A stretch of 27,358 nucleotides of DNA. It comes from CAZSLZ01 sp964607865 (GTDB lineage Bacteria; Vulcanimicrobiota; JAJTBE01; CAZSLZ01). Where the stretch lies: contig CAZSLZ010000028.1 of NCBI GenBank assembly GCA_964607865.1, positions 1-27,358 of the forward strand. Direction: 5' to 3'. Positions 17,401-25,001 of this stretch are shown in pieces. A model generated the notes under the pieces. It made no database searches and was not told the DNA's origin. It was given only the letters and a program-made list of their open reading frames with translations. Position 1 is the stretch's first letter; the number at the start of each line of letters is the position of its first letter. Both the position numbers and the translations under genes were made by a program.

Positions 17401-17721
17401 TTCTCCGGTCTTCATCTCAGCTACCCGCCCCTGATGAAGTACAACACCCCCGATTATCTGAACATCATAATGATAAAGGCCAATGGTTCTCACAGCAGCT
17501 TCGCGTACCACAGCGAAAGCTTCGGGCAAAATATCGTCAAGGGTTTTTCCTTCTGATAACTCTTTTTTGAAATATGCGGTTTTGGCTTGCAGTTGCTCAT
17601 CGCTTAATTTTTTTATGGAACCGGCAAACTCATTTACCTGCTCCACATATTTCTGAAGCTTGTTCAGCTCACGTTTATTGGGATCAAATATAGTCTTCAG
17701 TTTATCAATAACTCCCAACAT
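14476..17721 (-). CDS. secA: Preprotein translocase ATPase SecA with enlarged insert
   Basis: SecA drives protein export through SecYEG with ATP. The start chosen is ATG 17721 ([12 protein letters not shown]), 6 bases after SD AAAGGTG; the longer GTG start at 17730 would lie inside that SD. Numbering from the GTG, Walker A is MKTGEGKT (106-113), Walker B is IIDEVDS (229-235), and [20 protein letters not shown] (721-740) is the conserved NBD2 core. The C-terminus [19 protein letters not shown] is the zinc-binding SecB/ribosome/lipid-contact domain. At about 1081 residues it exceeds typical 830-900-residue SecA proteins. The excess is an acidic insert at about 308-348 and a coiled coil at about 570-705 in the variable subdomain of NBD2, between [10 protein letters not shown] and [11 protein letters not shown]. 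prfB overlaps its stop codon. Confidence 0.96.
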   Translation of the reverse strand: [1081 protein letters not shown]

Positions 17722-17801
17722 AAAAATCACCTTTCTTAATATCTGAAAATCTATTTTTCATAAAATCAGAATCGCTCTATATCCCATTAAATATAACAGA
17801 T

Positions 17802-17830
17802 ATTTTATATTATTATAATATTGTTGTCAA
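17802..17830 (-). promoter_or_regulatory. Probable promoter of secA-prfB
   Basis: On the minus strand a perfect TTGACA (17825-17830) lies 17 bases from TAAAAT (17802-17807) in the gap between rarA and secA. Transcription would start near 17795, leaving a leader of about 75 bases before the secA ATG. Confidence 0.6.
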
Positions 17831-17855
17831 AAAAATAGTGGAATTTTAATACTTT

Positions 17856-19172
17856 TTATTTTTCTTCCATTTTATCAGGCCACCATTTTTTCATCCGCTC
17901 CATTATTCGTTTTTCGTGGCCTAATTCCCCCGGTTTGTAAAATTTTTCATCTTTTATACCATCCGGTAAATATTGCTGGGCTACAAAATGGCCGGGGTAT
18001 TCATGAGAATATTTATATCCCTGTCCATACCCGAAGCCTTTCATCCCTTCAGTTACCGGGTTGCAAAGATGCAGGGGAACTTTCAGGTCGGGCCGGTTCC
18101 TGATACTTTCCAGAGCTTTATCTATCGCCAGGTAAGCTGAGTTGCTCTTGGGCGCGCAAGCCAGATAAACCGTTGCTTCTGCAAGGGGTATCCGGGCTTC
18201 AGGCATGCCCACAAAAAGCACAGCTTCCTTTGCAGCATTGGCAATATTCAAGGCAAAAGGATCCGCCAGCCCCACATCTTCACTGGCGGAGATAACCAGC
18301 CTGCGGGCGATGAACCTTGGGTCTTCGCCATTATGGAGCATTTTTGCCAGCCAGTAAACAGCAGCATCGGGGTCAGAGCCACGAATGCTTTTAATGAAAG
18401 CTGATATTACGTTGTAATGGGCCTCACCTTTTTTGTCATAAATGCTTTGTTTGTTCTGCAGGATTCCCAGAATCACCTGGGGGGAAATCCTGATTACTCC
18501 GTCTTTATCGGGTTTCCTGGTTACAGCAGCTGACTGCAGGGTATTCAAAGCATTACGTGCATCCCCACCGGAGGCATTTACCAGCAGTTCCCTTGCTTCA
18601 GCAGCAACCTCCAGGTTCCAATCGCCAAGCCCCCGTTCTTTATCTGCCAAGGTTCTTTCTATCAGTTCAAACATATTTCTGTCGTCCATACTTTCAAGCC
18701 TGTAAACCCTGGCCCTGGACAGAAGTGGAGAAATAACCTCAAAATATGGGTTTTCAGTAGTAGCGCCAATTAAAATAATAGTTCCCTTTTCTACGAAGGG
18801 TAGAAAAGCATCCTGCTGTGCCTTGTTGAACCGATGTATTTCATCAATAAAAAGGACAGTTTTCTGATCAAGGGAACGCCGGCGAACCTCAGCTTCCTTT
18901 ATTACCTGGCGGACATCTTTCACCCCCGAGGTTACCGCTGCCAGCCTTACCATGTGGCCTGAAGTTTTCTTCTTAATAACATTGGCAATGGAAGTTTTTC
19001 CCGAGCCCGGAGGCCCCCATAAAATGAAGGACTGAAAATTATCCTGTTCAATTGATTCCCGCAGAAATTGACCTGGGCCCAGAATTTTCTTCTGTCCCAG
19101 AAATTCATCAAAACTGCGGGGGCGCATTTTTTCAGATAAAGGAGTGGTAAATGTTTTTTGGGGGGCAGACAA
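17856..19172 (-). CDS. rarA: Replication-associated recombination protein A (RarA/MgsA AAA+ ATPase)
   Basis: A 438-residue AAA+ ATPase related to clamp-loader subunits and eukaryotic WRNIP1; the family acts at stalled replication forks with RecA and single-strand-binding protein. Walker A is WGPPGSGKT (52-60), Walker B is LFIDEIHRFNKAQQDA (107-122), and GATTENPYFE is the sensor 1 region. The C-terminal part contains the tetramerisation domain with RGSDPDAAVYWLAKML and ends near the conserved FYKPGELGHEKRI segment. The start is TTG, 8 bases after a perfect SD AGGAGG. It is divergent from the lexA-like gene across 104 bases holding a palindrome, so it might be under the same repressor; that is inference. 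Confidence 0.95.
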   Translation of the reverse strand: MSAPQKTFTTPLSEKMRPRSFDEFLGQKKILGPGQFLRESIEQDNFQSFILWGPPGSGKTSIANVIKKKTSGHMVRLAAVTSGVKDVRQVIKEAEVRRRSLDQKTVLFIDEIHRFNKAQQDAFLPFVEKGTIILIGATTENPYFEVISPLLSRARVYRLESMDDRNMFELIERTLADKERGLGDWNLEVAAEARELLVNASGGDARNALNTLQSAAVTRKPDKDGVIRISPQVILGILQNKQSIYDKKGEAHYNVISAFIKSIRGSDPDAAVYWLAKMLHNGEDPRFIARRLVISASEDVGLADPFALNIANAAKEAVLFVGMPEARIPLAEATVYLACAPKSNSAYLAIDKALESIRNRPDLKVPLHLCNPVTEGMKGFGYGQGYKYSHEYPGHFVAQQYLPDGIKDEKFYKPGELGHEKRIMERMKKWWPDKMEEK

Positions 19173-19216
19173 GTAAATAACCTCCTGAATATTTTTTTCA
19201 AGGATTTTTTCTATCT

Positions 19217-19232
19217 GGTGAGGAAAATCACC
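19217..19232. promoter_or_regulatory. Candidate operator palindrome between rarA and lexA-like gene
   Basis: GGTGA, six bases, then TCACC is an exact 5-bp inverted repeat in the divergent intergenic region, 44 bases before the lexA-like start. A -10-like TATAGT lies at 19249-19254, so a bound repressor would sit near the -35 of that promoter. It resembles the layout of autoregulated lexA genes but is not the known Gram-positive or enterobacterial box. Confidence 0.4.
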
Positions 19233-19276
19233 TTTTAAATTAAGAATGTATAGTATTATTAATTAAGAGGGATAAA

Positions 19277-19978
19277 ATGACCGATTCAAATGAAGCAAAA
19301 AAATTGACCCGTCGCCAGAAGGGTATATTCAATTTCATAGTAAAATTCAGACAGCGGAAGGGTTACTCCCCCACGGTGCGTGAAATCGGAAAGGGGGTTG
19401 GTTTGTCTTCCCCGTCAACGGTGCATCTGCACCTTAACAGCCTGGAGGAAAAAGGATATATAAAAAAAGATTCCACCAAGCCCAGAACTATTGATGTATT
19501 GATTACACCCAGGACTGACATTGAAAAAAGCCAGGACTTTCCCGGAAATAAAATTGAGGCAAAAAAGGAAGAAAATATTCCAGATGTTTTAGAAGAAATT
19601 CCGGTAATTAAACCACAGTTGATTGTGCCCGGAAAATTGATGGCTGAAGAAAATATACAGAAAAGAATTCAGTTTCCCCGGAGTTGGCATTCCCGCAGGG
19701 GATCTTTCCTGTTGGTCATGCCCGACGACAGCATGGAAAACGCGGGGATATTGGCAGGAGATCACTGCTTTATTAATCCCTCTGGCGATTTCTCAAATGG
19801 CGAGATTTATGCCATTCAGCTTGATGACAGGCTGACAATAAAAAAAGTATATAAATATATGAGTGGCTTCCAGCTGGTATCAGAAAAACGTGGTTACCGC
19901 CCCCTGTATGTGGGCGAAATAAATATTGTGGGAAAATTCAGCGGTCTGGTCCGGTTTCCCGCCGACATCAATAATTAA
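19277..19978 (+). CDS. lexA: LexA-like repressor lacking the Ala-Gly cleavage site
   Basis: A 233-residue protein with the LexA arrangement: winged helix-turn-helix DNA-binding domain at about 10-75 (YSPTVREIGKGVGLSSPSTV is typical of LexA) and a C-terminal S24 peptidase fold with the catalytic Ser152 (PDDSMENAGI) and Lys189 (LTIKKVYKY). In cleavable LexA the sequence around the scissile bond is VAAGEPLLAEEN; here it reads LIVPGKLMAEEN, so Val117-Pro118 (or Pro118-Gly119 with one gap) replaces Ala-Gly. The linker is also about 30 residues longer than usual and charged. RecA-triggered self-cleavage is therefore unlikely by the usual route. SD AAGAGGG precedes the ATG. FecR follows 73 bases downstream. 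It could be a LexA that no longer answers to DNA damage, or a related regulator. Confidence 0.85.
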   Translation: MTDSNEAKKLTRRQKGIFNFIVKFRQRKGYSPTVREIGKGVGLSSPSTVHLHLNSLEEKGYIKKDSTKPRTIDVLITPRTDIEKSQDFPGNKIEAKKEENIPDVLEEIPVIKPQLIVPGKLMAEENIQKRIQFPRSWHSRRGSFLLVMPDDSMENAGILAGDHCFINPSGDFSNGEIYAIQLDDRLTIKKVYKYMSGFQLVSEKRGYRPLYVGEINIVGKFSGLVRFPADINN

Positions 19979-20020
19979 AAAATTGAAGGAAATGGCCGGC
20001 TTTTGATGAAAAAATCCAAT

Positions 20021-20033
20021 CAGGTACAACCTG
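20021..20033. repeat. Short inverted repeat before the FecR-domain gene
   Basis: CAGGT-ACA-ACCTG, a 5-bp perfect inverted repeat with a 3-base loop, lies just upstream of the SD of the FecR-domain gene. It could be a small hairpin or an operator half-site pair; no T-tract follows, so it is not a terminator. Confidence 0.25.
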
Positions 20034-20051
20034 TTTCGGGAGGAATGGAAA

Positions 20052-20984
20052 ATGAAAAAAAAACTTATTATCATATCAATCTGTCTGTTTCTGGTATTAA
20101 CAATCAACACTTTACAAGCCAAGGTTTCAGATTGGAAACTGGTGGTTAAAGTAAAAGGGACAGTGGAGAGCAAATTTGAACTGGCGGATAGATGGAAATT
20201 GATCTGGCAATCCAGAAAACTGACAAATGGCGATCTGGCAAGAACCGGCAAGGATTCCAGGGCCAAAATCAGGTTGGCAGACCAGTCAGTAGTTACCTTG
20301 GGACAAAACACCCAGGTCGAAATGTCTCAGTTTGAGGTCAAGGAAAAAAACACCCTTACCAAAATAAAACTTTTCTACGGCAAGGTTCGCTCCACTGTAG
20401 GCAAAATGGCCGGTAAAAAGACTGAATTCGAGGTGGAAACCCCAAATGCCCTGCTGGCAGCCAGAGGAACCGAGTTTTATGTGGACTATGTTGACCAACC
20501 CGAAACAAATGAGAAAAGCGAAGAAGGCTCCGATATGAAGGACACCTCAAGCCTGGGCCTGGTAACAAGCCTCCAGACCGGAATAAACAACCAGGTTCCT
20601 GGAGGAGGCTTGACACGGGTTATTGTTTTCAGCAGTGTGGTTGATGTAACCGCCCAGGGAGTAACAACCCCTCTTTATGCCGGAAACACAGCAATAATTG
20701 GCGCTAACGGCATTATTCATGTAAACCCGCCTTCCTTCCAACCTCCTGCGCCGGGCGGCTCCCCGGTAGAAGGGTCGGACGGCGACCTGGCTTCCAATGC
20801 CGGATCTGACGGAAGCGGTTCTCCCGCTGAGGTAGTTACCAATGCTGTACCTGTTGATCCATCAGCCCCCACGGGAAATACACCAGTGGTTCCTGCAGCG
20901 CCCTCAAACCCCGGAGTAATTGTACCCCCTGCAGGCAACGTGGGAAGCATCACAATTATTATCGAACCTCCCGGTAATCAATAA
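20052..20984 (+). CDS. Secreted FecR-domain protein
   Basis: A 310-residue exported protein. A signal peptide (KKKLIIISICLFLVLTINTL, cut about residue 23 after LQA) leads to a FecR domain at about 30-160: LARTGKDSRAKIRLADQSVV, then GKVRSTVGKMAGKKTEFEVE and TPNALLAARGTEFYVDYV, the repeated beta pattern typical of the domain. FecR domains occur in periplasmic or surface proteins and in sensors that signal to sigma factors; this one lacks a membrane helix after the signal peptide. The last 90 residues are Pro-, Gly- and Ser-rich and probably flexible. SD GGGAGG precedes the ATG. FecR-domain genes often neighbour CHASE2 cyclases, as here 37 bases downstream, suggesting a shared pathway, but a direct partnership is inference. 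Confidence 0.85.
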   Translation: MKKKLIIISICLFLVLTINTLQAKVSDWKLVVKVKGTVESKFELADRWKLIWQSRKLTNGDLARTGKDSRAKIRLADQSVVTLGQNTQVEMSQFEVKEKNTLTKIKLFYGKVRSTVGKMAGKKTEFEVETPNALLAARGTEFYVDYVDQPETNEKSEEGSDMKDTSSLGLVTSLQTGINNQVPGGGLTRVIVFSSVVDVTAQGVTTPLYAGNTAIIGANGIIHVNPPSFQPPAPGGSPVEGSDGDLASNAGSDGSGSPAEVVTNAVPVDPSAPTGNTPVVPAAPSNPGVIVPPAGNVGSITIIIEPPGNQ

Positions 20985-21021
20985 TTGAATTGAAATATAT
21001 AGTTCGGACCAAATATATCTT

Positions 21022-23325
21022 ATGGAAAATGTAAAATTGATCGATAAAATTAAATCATTCTTATTTGCCAGTTACTCAAACAAACAAAAAAAAATATGCT
21101 TCTTTATAAGCCTGTTTTTTGGCTTATTGGCAGTCATTCTAATTTTTAGCACTTTTATGTACAGCCAAAAGAAGCAAATTTATGGGCATAACCCCCTGGA
21201 TTTTATCGATAATCAACTTATTGACATTTTCTTTATAAAAAGATATCAATCTCTGGATGATTTATCACCGGAATTGAGAGCTGCGAGTGATCCCGTAATA
21301 ATTATAGCCATTGATGATAACTCGTTAAAAGAGATGGGGTTAAATTGGCCTATACCCCGAGGAATATACGGAAAGGTTCTAAACAAACTTAATAAGGCCG
21401 GGGTTAAAACCGTAGGATTTGATCTTATCTTTGAAACTGAGTCAGTTCCCATTCAAGACAAAGAATTTCTTGAAGCACTAAAAAATATGAATAATGTAAT
21501 ATTGGCAGAATACTTCTACGAAGACAGAGAAGCGGTAGATGCGGAAAAGATGGGCACCGATGAAGACCAAACTGAAGGTCGTGAACTTGAAGTATCACAA
21601 CCTTACGAACCTTTTACCGAAGCTGTTTCAAAAAACGGTAAAAGGATTGGTTTTGTATCAATTAAAATTGATGAAACCAATAAAATAATTAGAAAGATGC
21701 CGGTATTTGAAGATATTAACGGGGAAAGACATTACGCTTTTGCACTATTAATGGCGGCCCACTATAAAGATGCACTGGATAAAAATTTTAAATACAAGCC
21801 CGACATAAAATCTTTCATTCTTGATAACACTCGAATTCCTCTTGAAGGAAAAAAGATGAGAATCAATTATTTCGCCGTTCCCGGAGACGCTTCTTATCAA
21901 TTAACTCAAGAACATGCTATGCATGAGCATATTCTGGAGATCCCACTCAAAAGCGTTTTAGAAGATATGAATTCACAAGAGTTGGAAGTTTTCAAAGATC
22001 GCCTGGTAATTATCGCCCCCACAGCCAATGAGATCGGCGATATAAAGATGACTCCTTTCGGCAGAGTCCCCGGAGTTTACGCGCATGTAAATATTATTCT
22101 TTCAATTTTCGCCAATAAATTTCTAAAACCGGCTTCAGCAATAGGAATGATATTTTTCATACTTTTAAGCACGATTTTAATCGGCCTGGTGATTCCCAGG
22201 CTTACCCCCATAGCCGGGGGAGCATTGACTTTTCTTTTCTGCCTGGGGTATTATAATTACTCCTATGCCCGTTTCGTAAACCAGGGAGTAATTAATTATA
22301 TCTCCATTCCCATTATAACTTTTGTTTTTGCTTTTGCCGTGGTGAATCTGTATCATCACTTTGCCGAAAGCAGGGAAAAGGAAAGTTTCAAACGTATGTT
22401 CAAGGAGTTTGCCCCCCTGCCTTCGGATAAAATCGAAAAATACATTGAAGAATCCGGAGGCGATGTGAAAACCGGCGGCGAACTGGCTCATGTTACGGTG
22501 CTGTTTGCCGATATCAGGGGATATACCCAGATGTCGGAAACTATGTCCTCCCAGGAAGTTACTGATGTATTGAACCTTTATCATGAAGCTATGGGAGAAA
22601 TTTTCGCCCAGACCGGAGGGGTGATTTTCACCTATATCGGGGATGCCCAACTGGTGGTTTATGGCATGGAAGGCGAATCAAAGACGAATCATGCCGCAGC
22701 TGCCATAAAAGCCGGCCTGATGATGGAAAAGAAAATGGATGATATAAAAGCTGAACTTGAAAAGCAAGGTAAATATGTTTTTGAAGTGGGAGTCGGGCTT
22801 TGCACCGGCAAGCTTTCTTTGTCTGTTGTGGGTTCAAGACATTTGAAGCAGTACACGGTAATCGGCGATACAGTGAATGTTGCATCGCGTATTCAGGGTA
22901 TGAGCCGGGAGTTGAATTCACCTTGTTTAATTCATGAACGCACTTATTTGATGGCAAACCATTGTATTGAAGCTGAGCGTTTGCGGCCGGTAAAATTGAA
23001 AGGCAAAAGCGAACTTGTAAATGTATATAGAGCAAAGCAGGTTAATGAAATAAGCCCATACCCCGGTGATGAGATTGAAGGCCTCGATAAAGAAGTAAAA
23101 GAACTTCATGAGAAATTGAATAAAGAACGCGAAGAGCGCAGAAAAGCCAGGGAGCAGGCCCGCAGGGAATCCGACGAGGACAGTTCTTTACCCGCTGGTG
23201 TTGGCAGGCGTTCCAGGCGTAACAGAAAACCAAAAACAGAAGCAAATGAAGAGAAGGAAGAAATCGACAACCTGGAACCAGTAGAAGAACAGAGTAAAGG
23301 AAAGGTTTCCGAGGAAGAAATATAA
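21022..23325 (+). CDS. CHASE2-domain class III nucleotide cyclase
   Basis: A 767-residue membrane receptor that would make a cyclic nucleotide. TM1 at 25-46 precedes an extracytoplasmic CHASE2 domain (about 50-365, with PVIIIAIDDNSLKEMGLNWP), then three membrane segments (about 371-443) and a cytosolic class III cyclase domain (about 488-665). The metal-binding Asp residues are Asp497 (FADIRGYT) and Asp541 (YIGDAQLVV); Asn619 and Arg623 (NVASRI) for transition-state contact are present. The position normally occupied by the adenine-recognising Lys (GGtvdKfiGD) is Thr537 (GGVIFTYIGD), so substrate choice is unclear. The last 100 residues form a charged coiled coil with a basic patch GRRSRRNRK. 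The ATG has no good SD. It lies between FecR and PilB/GspE genes. Confidence 0.9.
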   Translation: MENVKLIDKIKSFLFASYSNKQKKICFFISLFFGLLAVILIFSTFMYSQKKQIYGHNPLDFIDNQLIDIFFIKRYQSLDDLSPELRAASDPVIIIAIDDNSLKEMGLNWPIPRGIYGKVLNKLNKAGVKTVGFDLIFETESVPIQDKEFLEALKNMNNVILAEYFYEDREAVDAEKMGTDEDQTEGRELEVSQPYEPFTEAVSKNGKRIGFVSIKIDETNKIIRKMPVFEDINGERHYAFALLMAAHYKDALDKNFKYKPDIKSFILDNTRIPLEGKKMRINYFAVPGDASYQLTQEHAMHEHILEIPLKSVLEDMNSQELEVFKDRLVIIAPTANEIGDIKMTPFGRVPGVYAHVNIILSIFANKFLKPASAIGMIFFILLSTILIGLVIPRLTPIAGGALTFLFCLGYYNYSYARFVNQGVINYISIPIITFVFAFAVVNLYHHFAESREKESFKRMFKEFAPLPSDKIEKYIEESGGDVKTGGELAHVTVLFADIRGYTQMSETMSSQEVTDVLNLYHEAMGEIFAQTGGVIFTYIGDAQLVVYGMEGESKTNHAAAAIKAGLMMEKKMDDIKAELEKQGKYVFEVGVGLCTGKLSLSVVGSRHLKQYTVIGDTVNVASRIQGMSRELNSPCLIHERTYLMANHCIEAERLRPVKLKGKSELVNVYRAKQVNEISPYPGDEIEGLDKEVKELHEKLNKEREERRKAREQARRESDEDSSLPAGVGRRSRRNRKPKTEANEEKEEIDNLEPVEEQSKGKVSEEEI

Positions 23326-23341
23326 TCCGGATAATTTCCCC

Positions 23342-23366
23342 TATAACAAACTGACAGGTTGTTATA
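23342..23366. repeat. Perfect AT-rich inverted repeat upstream of pilB/gspE-like gene
   Basis: TATAACAA, a 9-base loop, then TTGTTATA: an 8-bp perfect inverted repeat in the 87-base gap between the cyclase and the ATPase gene. It could be a weak hairpin or a repressor site overlapping a -35-like TTGTTA. Confidence 0.35.
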
Positions 23367-23412
23367 TTCGATTTTGTTCTAAAAATTAAAGTTACATAAG
23401 AAGGTGAACAAA

Positions 23413-24984
23413 TTGGCAGAGGCAGAACAACTCAGCGAAAAAAAACAAGAGCTGGTAGAAAAAGCAAAACGGATGCGAGTTGAATTTGTAGACCTGGAGA
23501 CTTTGGAGATTGATCCCGAGGTCGGCAAACTTATTCCCGAAGCAATGGCTCGAAGATATTCAGCTGTCTGCATAGGCAAGGTTGAAAAAAAGATAACCCT
23601 GGCTATGGTAGATCCTGTGGACGTATTTGCCCTGGATGATGTTCGAATCCGGACTGGTTTCGATGTCAAACCGGTTCTGGCTGAATTGGATATGATCGAA
23701 AAAACCATATCTTTGATTTATGGTGAGGACAGCTCCTGGAAAGATCTGGTTGAGAACATCCAGGAAGACAAGATAGAAATGGTTGAAGAGGATGAACGTG
23801 GTACCGATGAAGATGTGGTTGTTGACCAACCGATTATTCGCCTGGTTAACATGATAATTACCCAGGCTGTGGATAAGAAAGCCTCTGACATTCACATAGA
23901 ACCTTTTGAAAAGGAAGTAATTGTCCGTTACAGAATTGACGGCATACTTCATGAGATTATGACCGTTCCCAAAACCCTGGAGCCGGCAATTTGTGCCCGA
24001 ATGAAAATCATGTCGGCAATGCGGCTCGATGAAAAGCGAGTTCCCCAGGATGGCCGTATAAACTTGAAGTTGAAAAGCGGTGTATTTGATTTCCGTGTAT
24101 CCACCTGCCCCGCCGTTACCGGCGAAAGTATTGTATTGCGTATTCTTGACCGCCGCAGTATTAATGTTCCCCTGGAAAAATTAGGCTTTTCTGATGTGGA
24201 TTATAAAAAGTGGCTCGATGCCGTGGCAATCACCAATGGATTAATCCTGGTGACCGGGCCTACGGGTTCAGGTAAATCTACCACGCTTTACGCCACTCTG
24301 AACCTGCTGAATAAACCCGACGTAAAAATCCTAACAGTTGAGGATCCAGTGGAATACAACTTGAAAGGAATTGTCCAGGTTCAAACAAACCATAAGGCCG
24401 GCCTGGATTTTGCCCGGGCATTGAGGGCGTTTTTGCGACAGGACCCTGATAAAATAATGGTAGGTGAAATCCGGGATAAGGAAACCGGAAATATTGCCAT
24501 TGAGGCAGCTTTGACCGGCCACATGGTGTTATCTACCCTTCACACCAACAGCACTGTTGACACCATCAGCCGACTTCTGGATATGGGAATCGAACCATTT
24601 CTTGTTTCCTCTACAATCGTTGCTATACTGGCACAACGCCTGGGCAGAAGAATCTGCAGTAAATGCAAACAGGAAATTGCCCGCCCTAAAAAGTTAATGG
24701 AAATTTTTGAAAAGGTTGGTGTGGACACCCGGAATGTAAACCTGTTCAAAGGGGAAGGCTGTAATGTATGCAACCAGACCGGCTACAAAGGCCGTGTTGG
24801 TTTTTATGAACTCCTCATAGCTTCCGATGCCTTGAAAGACCTTATCAATCAAGAAGCTCACTTTGCCGAGCTTTTCAACCAGGCACGAAAAGACGGACTG
24901 AAAACTCTGTATGAAGATGGATTATTGAAAGTTGCACAGGGAATGACTACTTACGAGGAACTTTACCGGGTTACCGCAAGTTAG
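23413..24984 (+). CDS. Type II secretion / type IV pilus assembly ATPase (GspE/PilB family)
   Basis: A 523-residue hexameric ATPase that powers pilus extension or type II secretion. Start TTG 23413 is preferred to GTG 23404 because AAGAAGGTGA, one mismatch from the ideal SD, covers the GTG and is well spaced for the TTG. The N-terminal T2SSE_N-like domain (about 20-110) is followed by SDIHIEPFEK, the Walker A GPTGSGKSTTLYATLN (about 282), the Asp box ILTVEDPVEY, Walker B MVGEIRDKET and the His box ALTGHMVLSTLHTNS. A zinc motif CSKCKQE plus CNVCNQTG marks the PilB/GspE C-terminus. No inner-membrane or pilin partner is in the window, so pilus versus secretion cannot be decided; GspE is the alternative. 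Confidence 0.9.
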   Translation: MAEAEQLSEKKQELVEKAKRMRVEFVDLETLEIDPEVGKLIPEAMARRYSAVCIGKVEKKITLAMVDPVDVFALDDVRIRTGFDVKPVLAELDMIEKTISLIYGEDSSWKDLVENIQEDKIEMVEEDERGTDEDVVVDQPIIRLVNMIITQAVDKKASDIHIEPFEKEVIVRYRIDGILHEIMTVPKTLEPAICARMKIMSAMRLDEKRVPQDGRINLKLKSGVFDFRVSTCPAVTGESIVLRILDRRSINVPLEKLGFSDVDYKKWLDAVAITNGLILVTGPTGSGKSTTLYATLNLLNKPDVKILTVEDPVEYNLKGIVQVQTNHKAGLDFARALRAFLRQDPDKIMVGEIRDKETGNIAIEAALTGHMVLSTLHTNSTVDTISRLLDMGIEPFLVSSTIVAILAQRLGRRICSKCKQEIARPKKLMEIFEKVGVDTRNVNLFKGEGCNVCNQTGYKGRVGFYELLIASDALKDLINQEAHFAELFNQARKDGLKTLYEDGLLKVAQGMTTYEELYRVTAS

Positions 24985-25001
24985 GAGGACTATTCCCCGT
25001 A

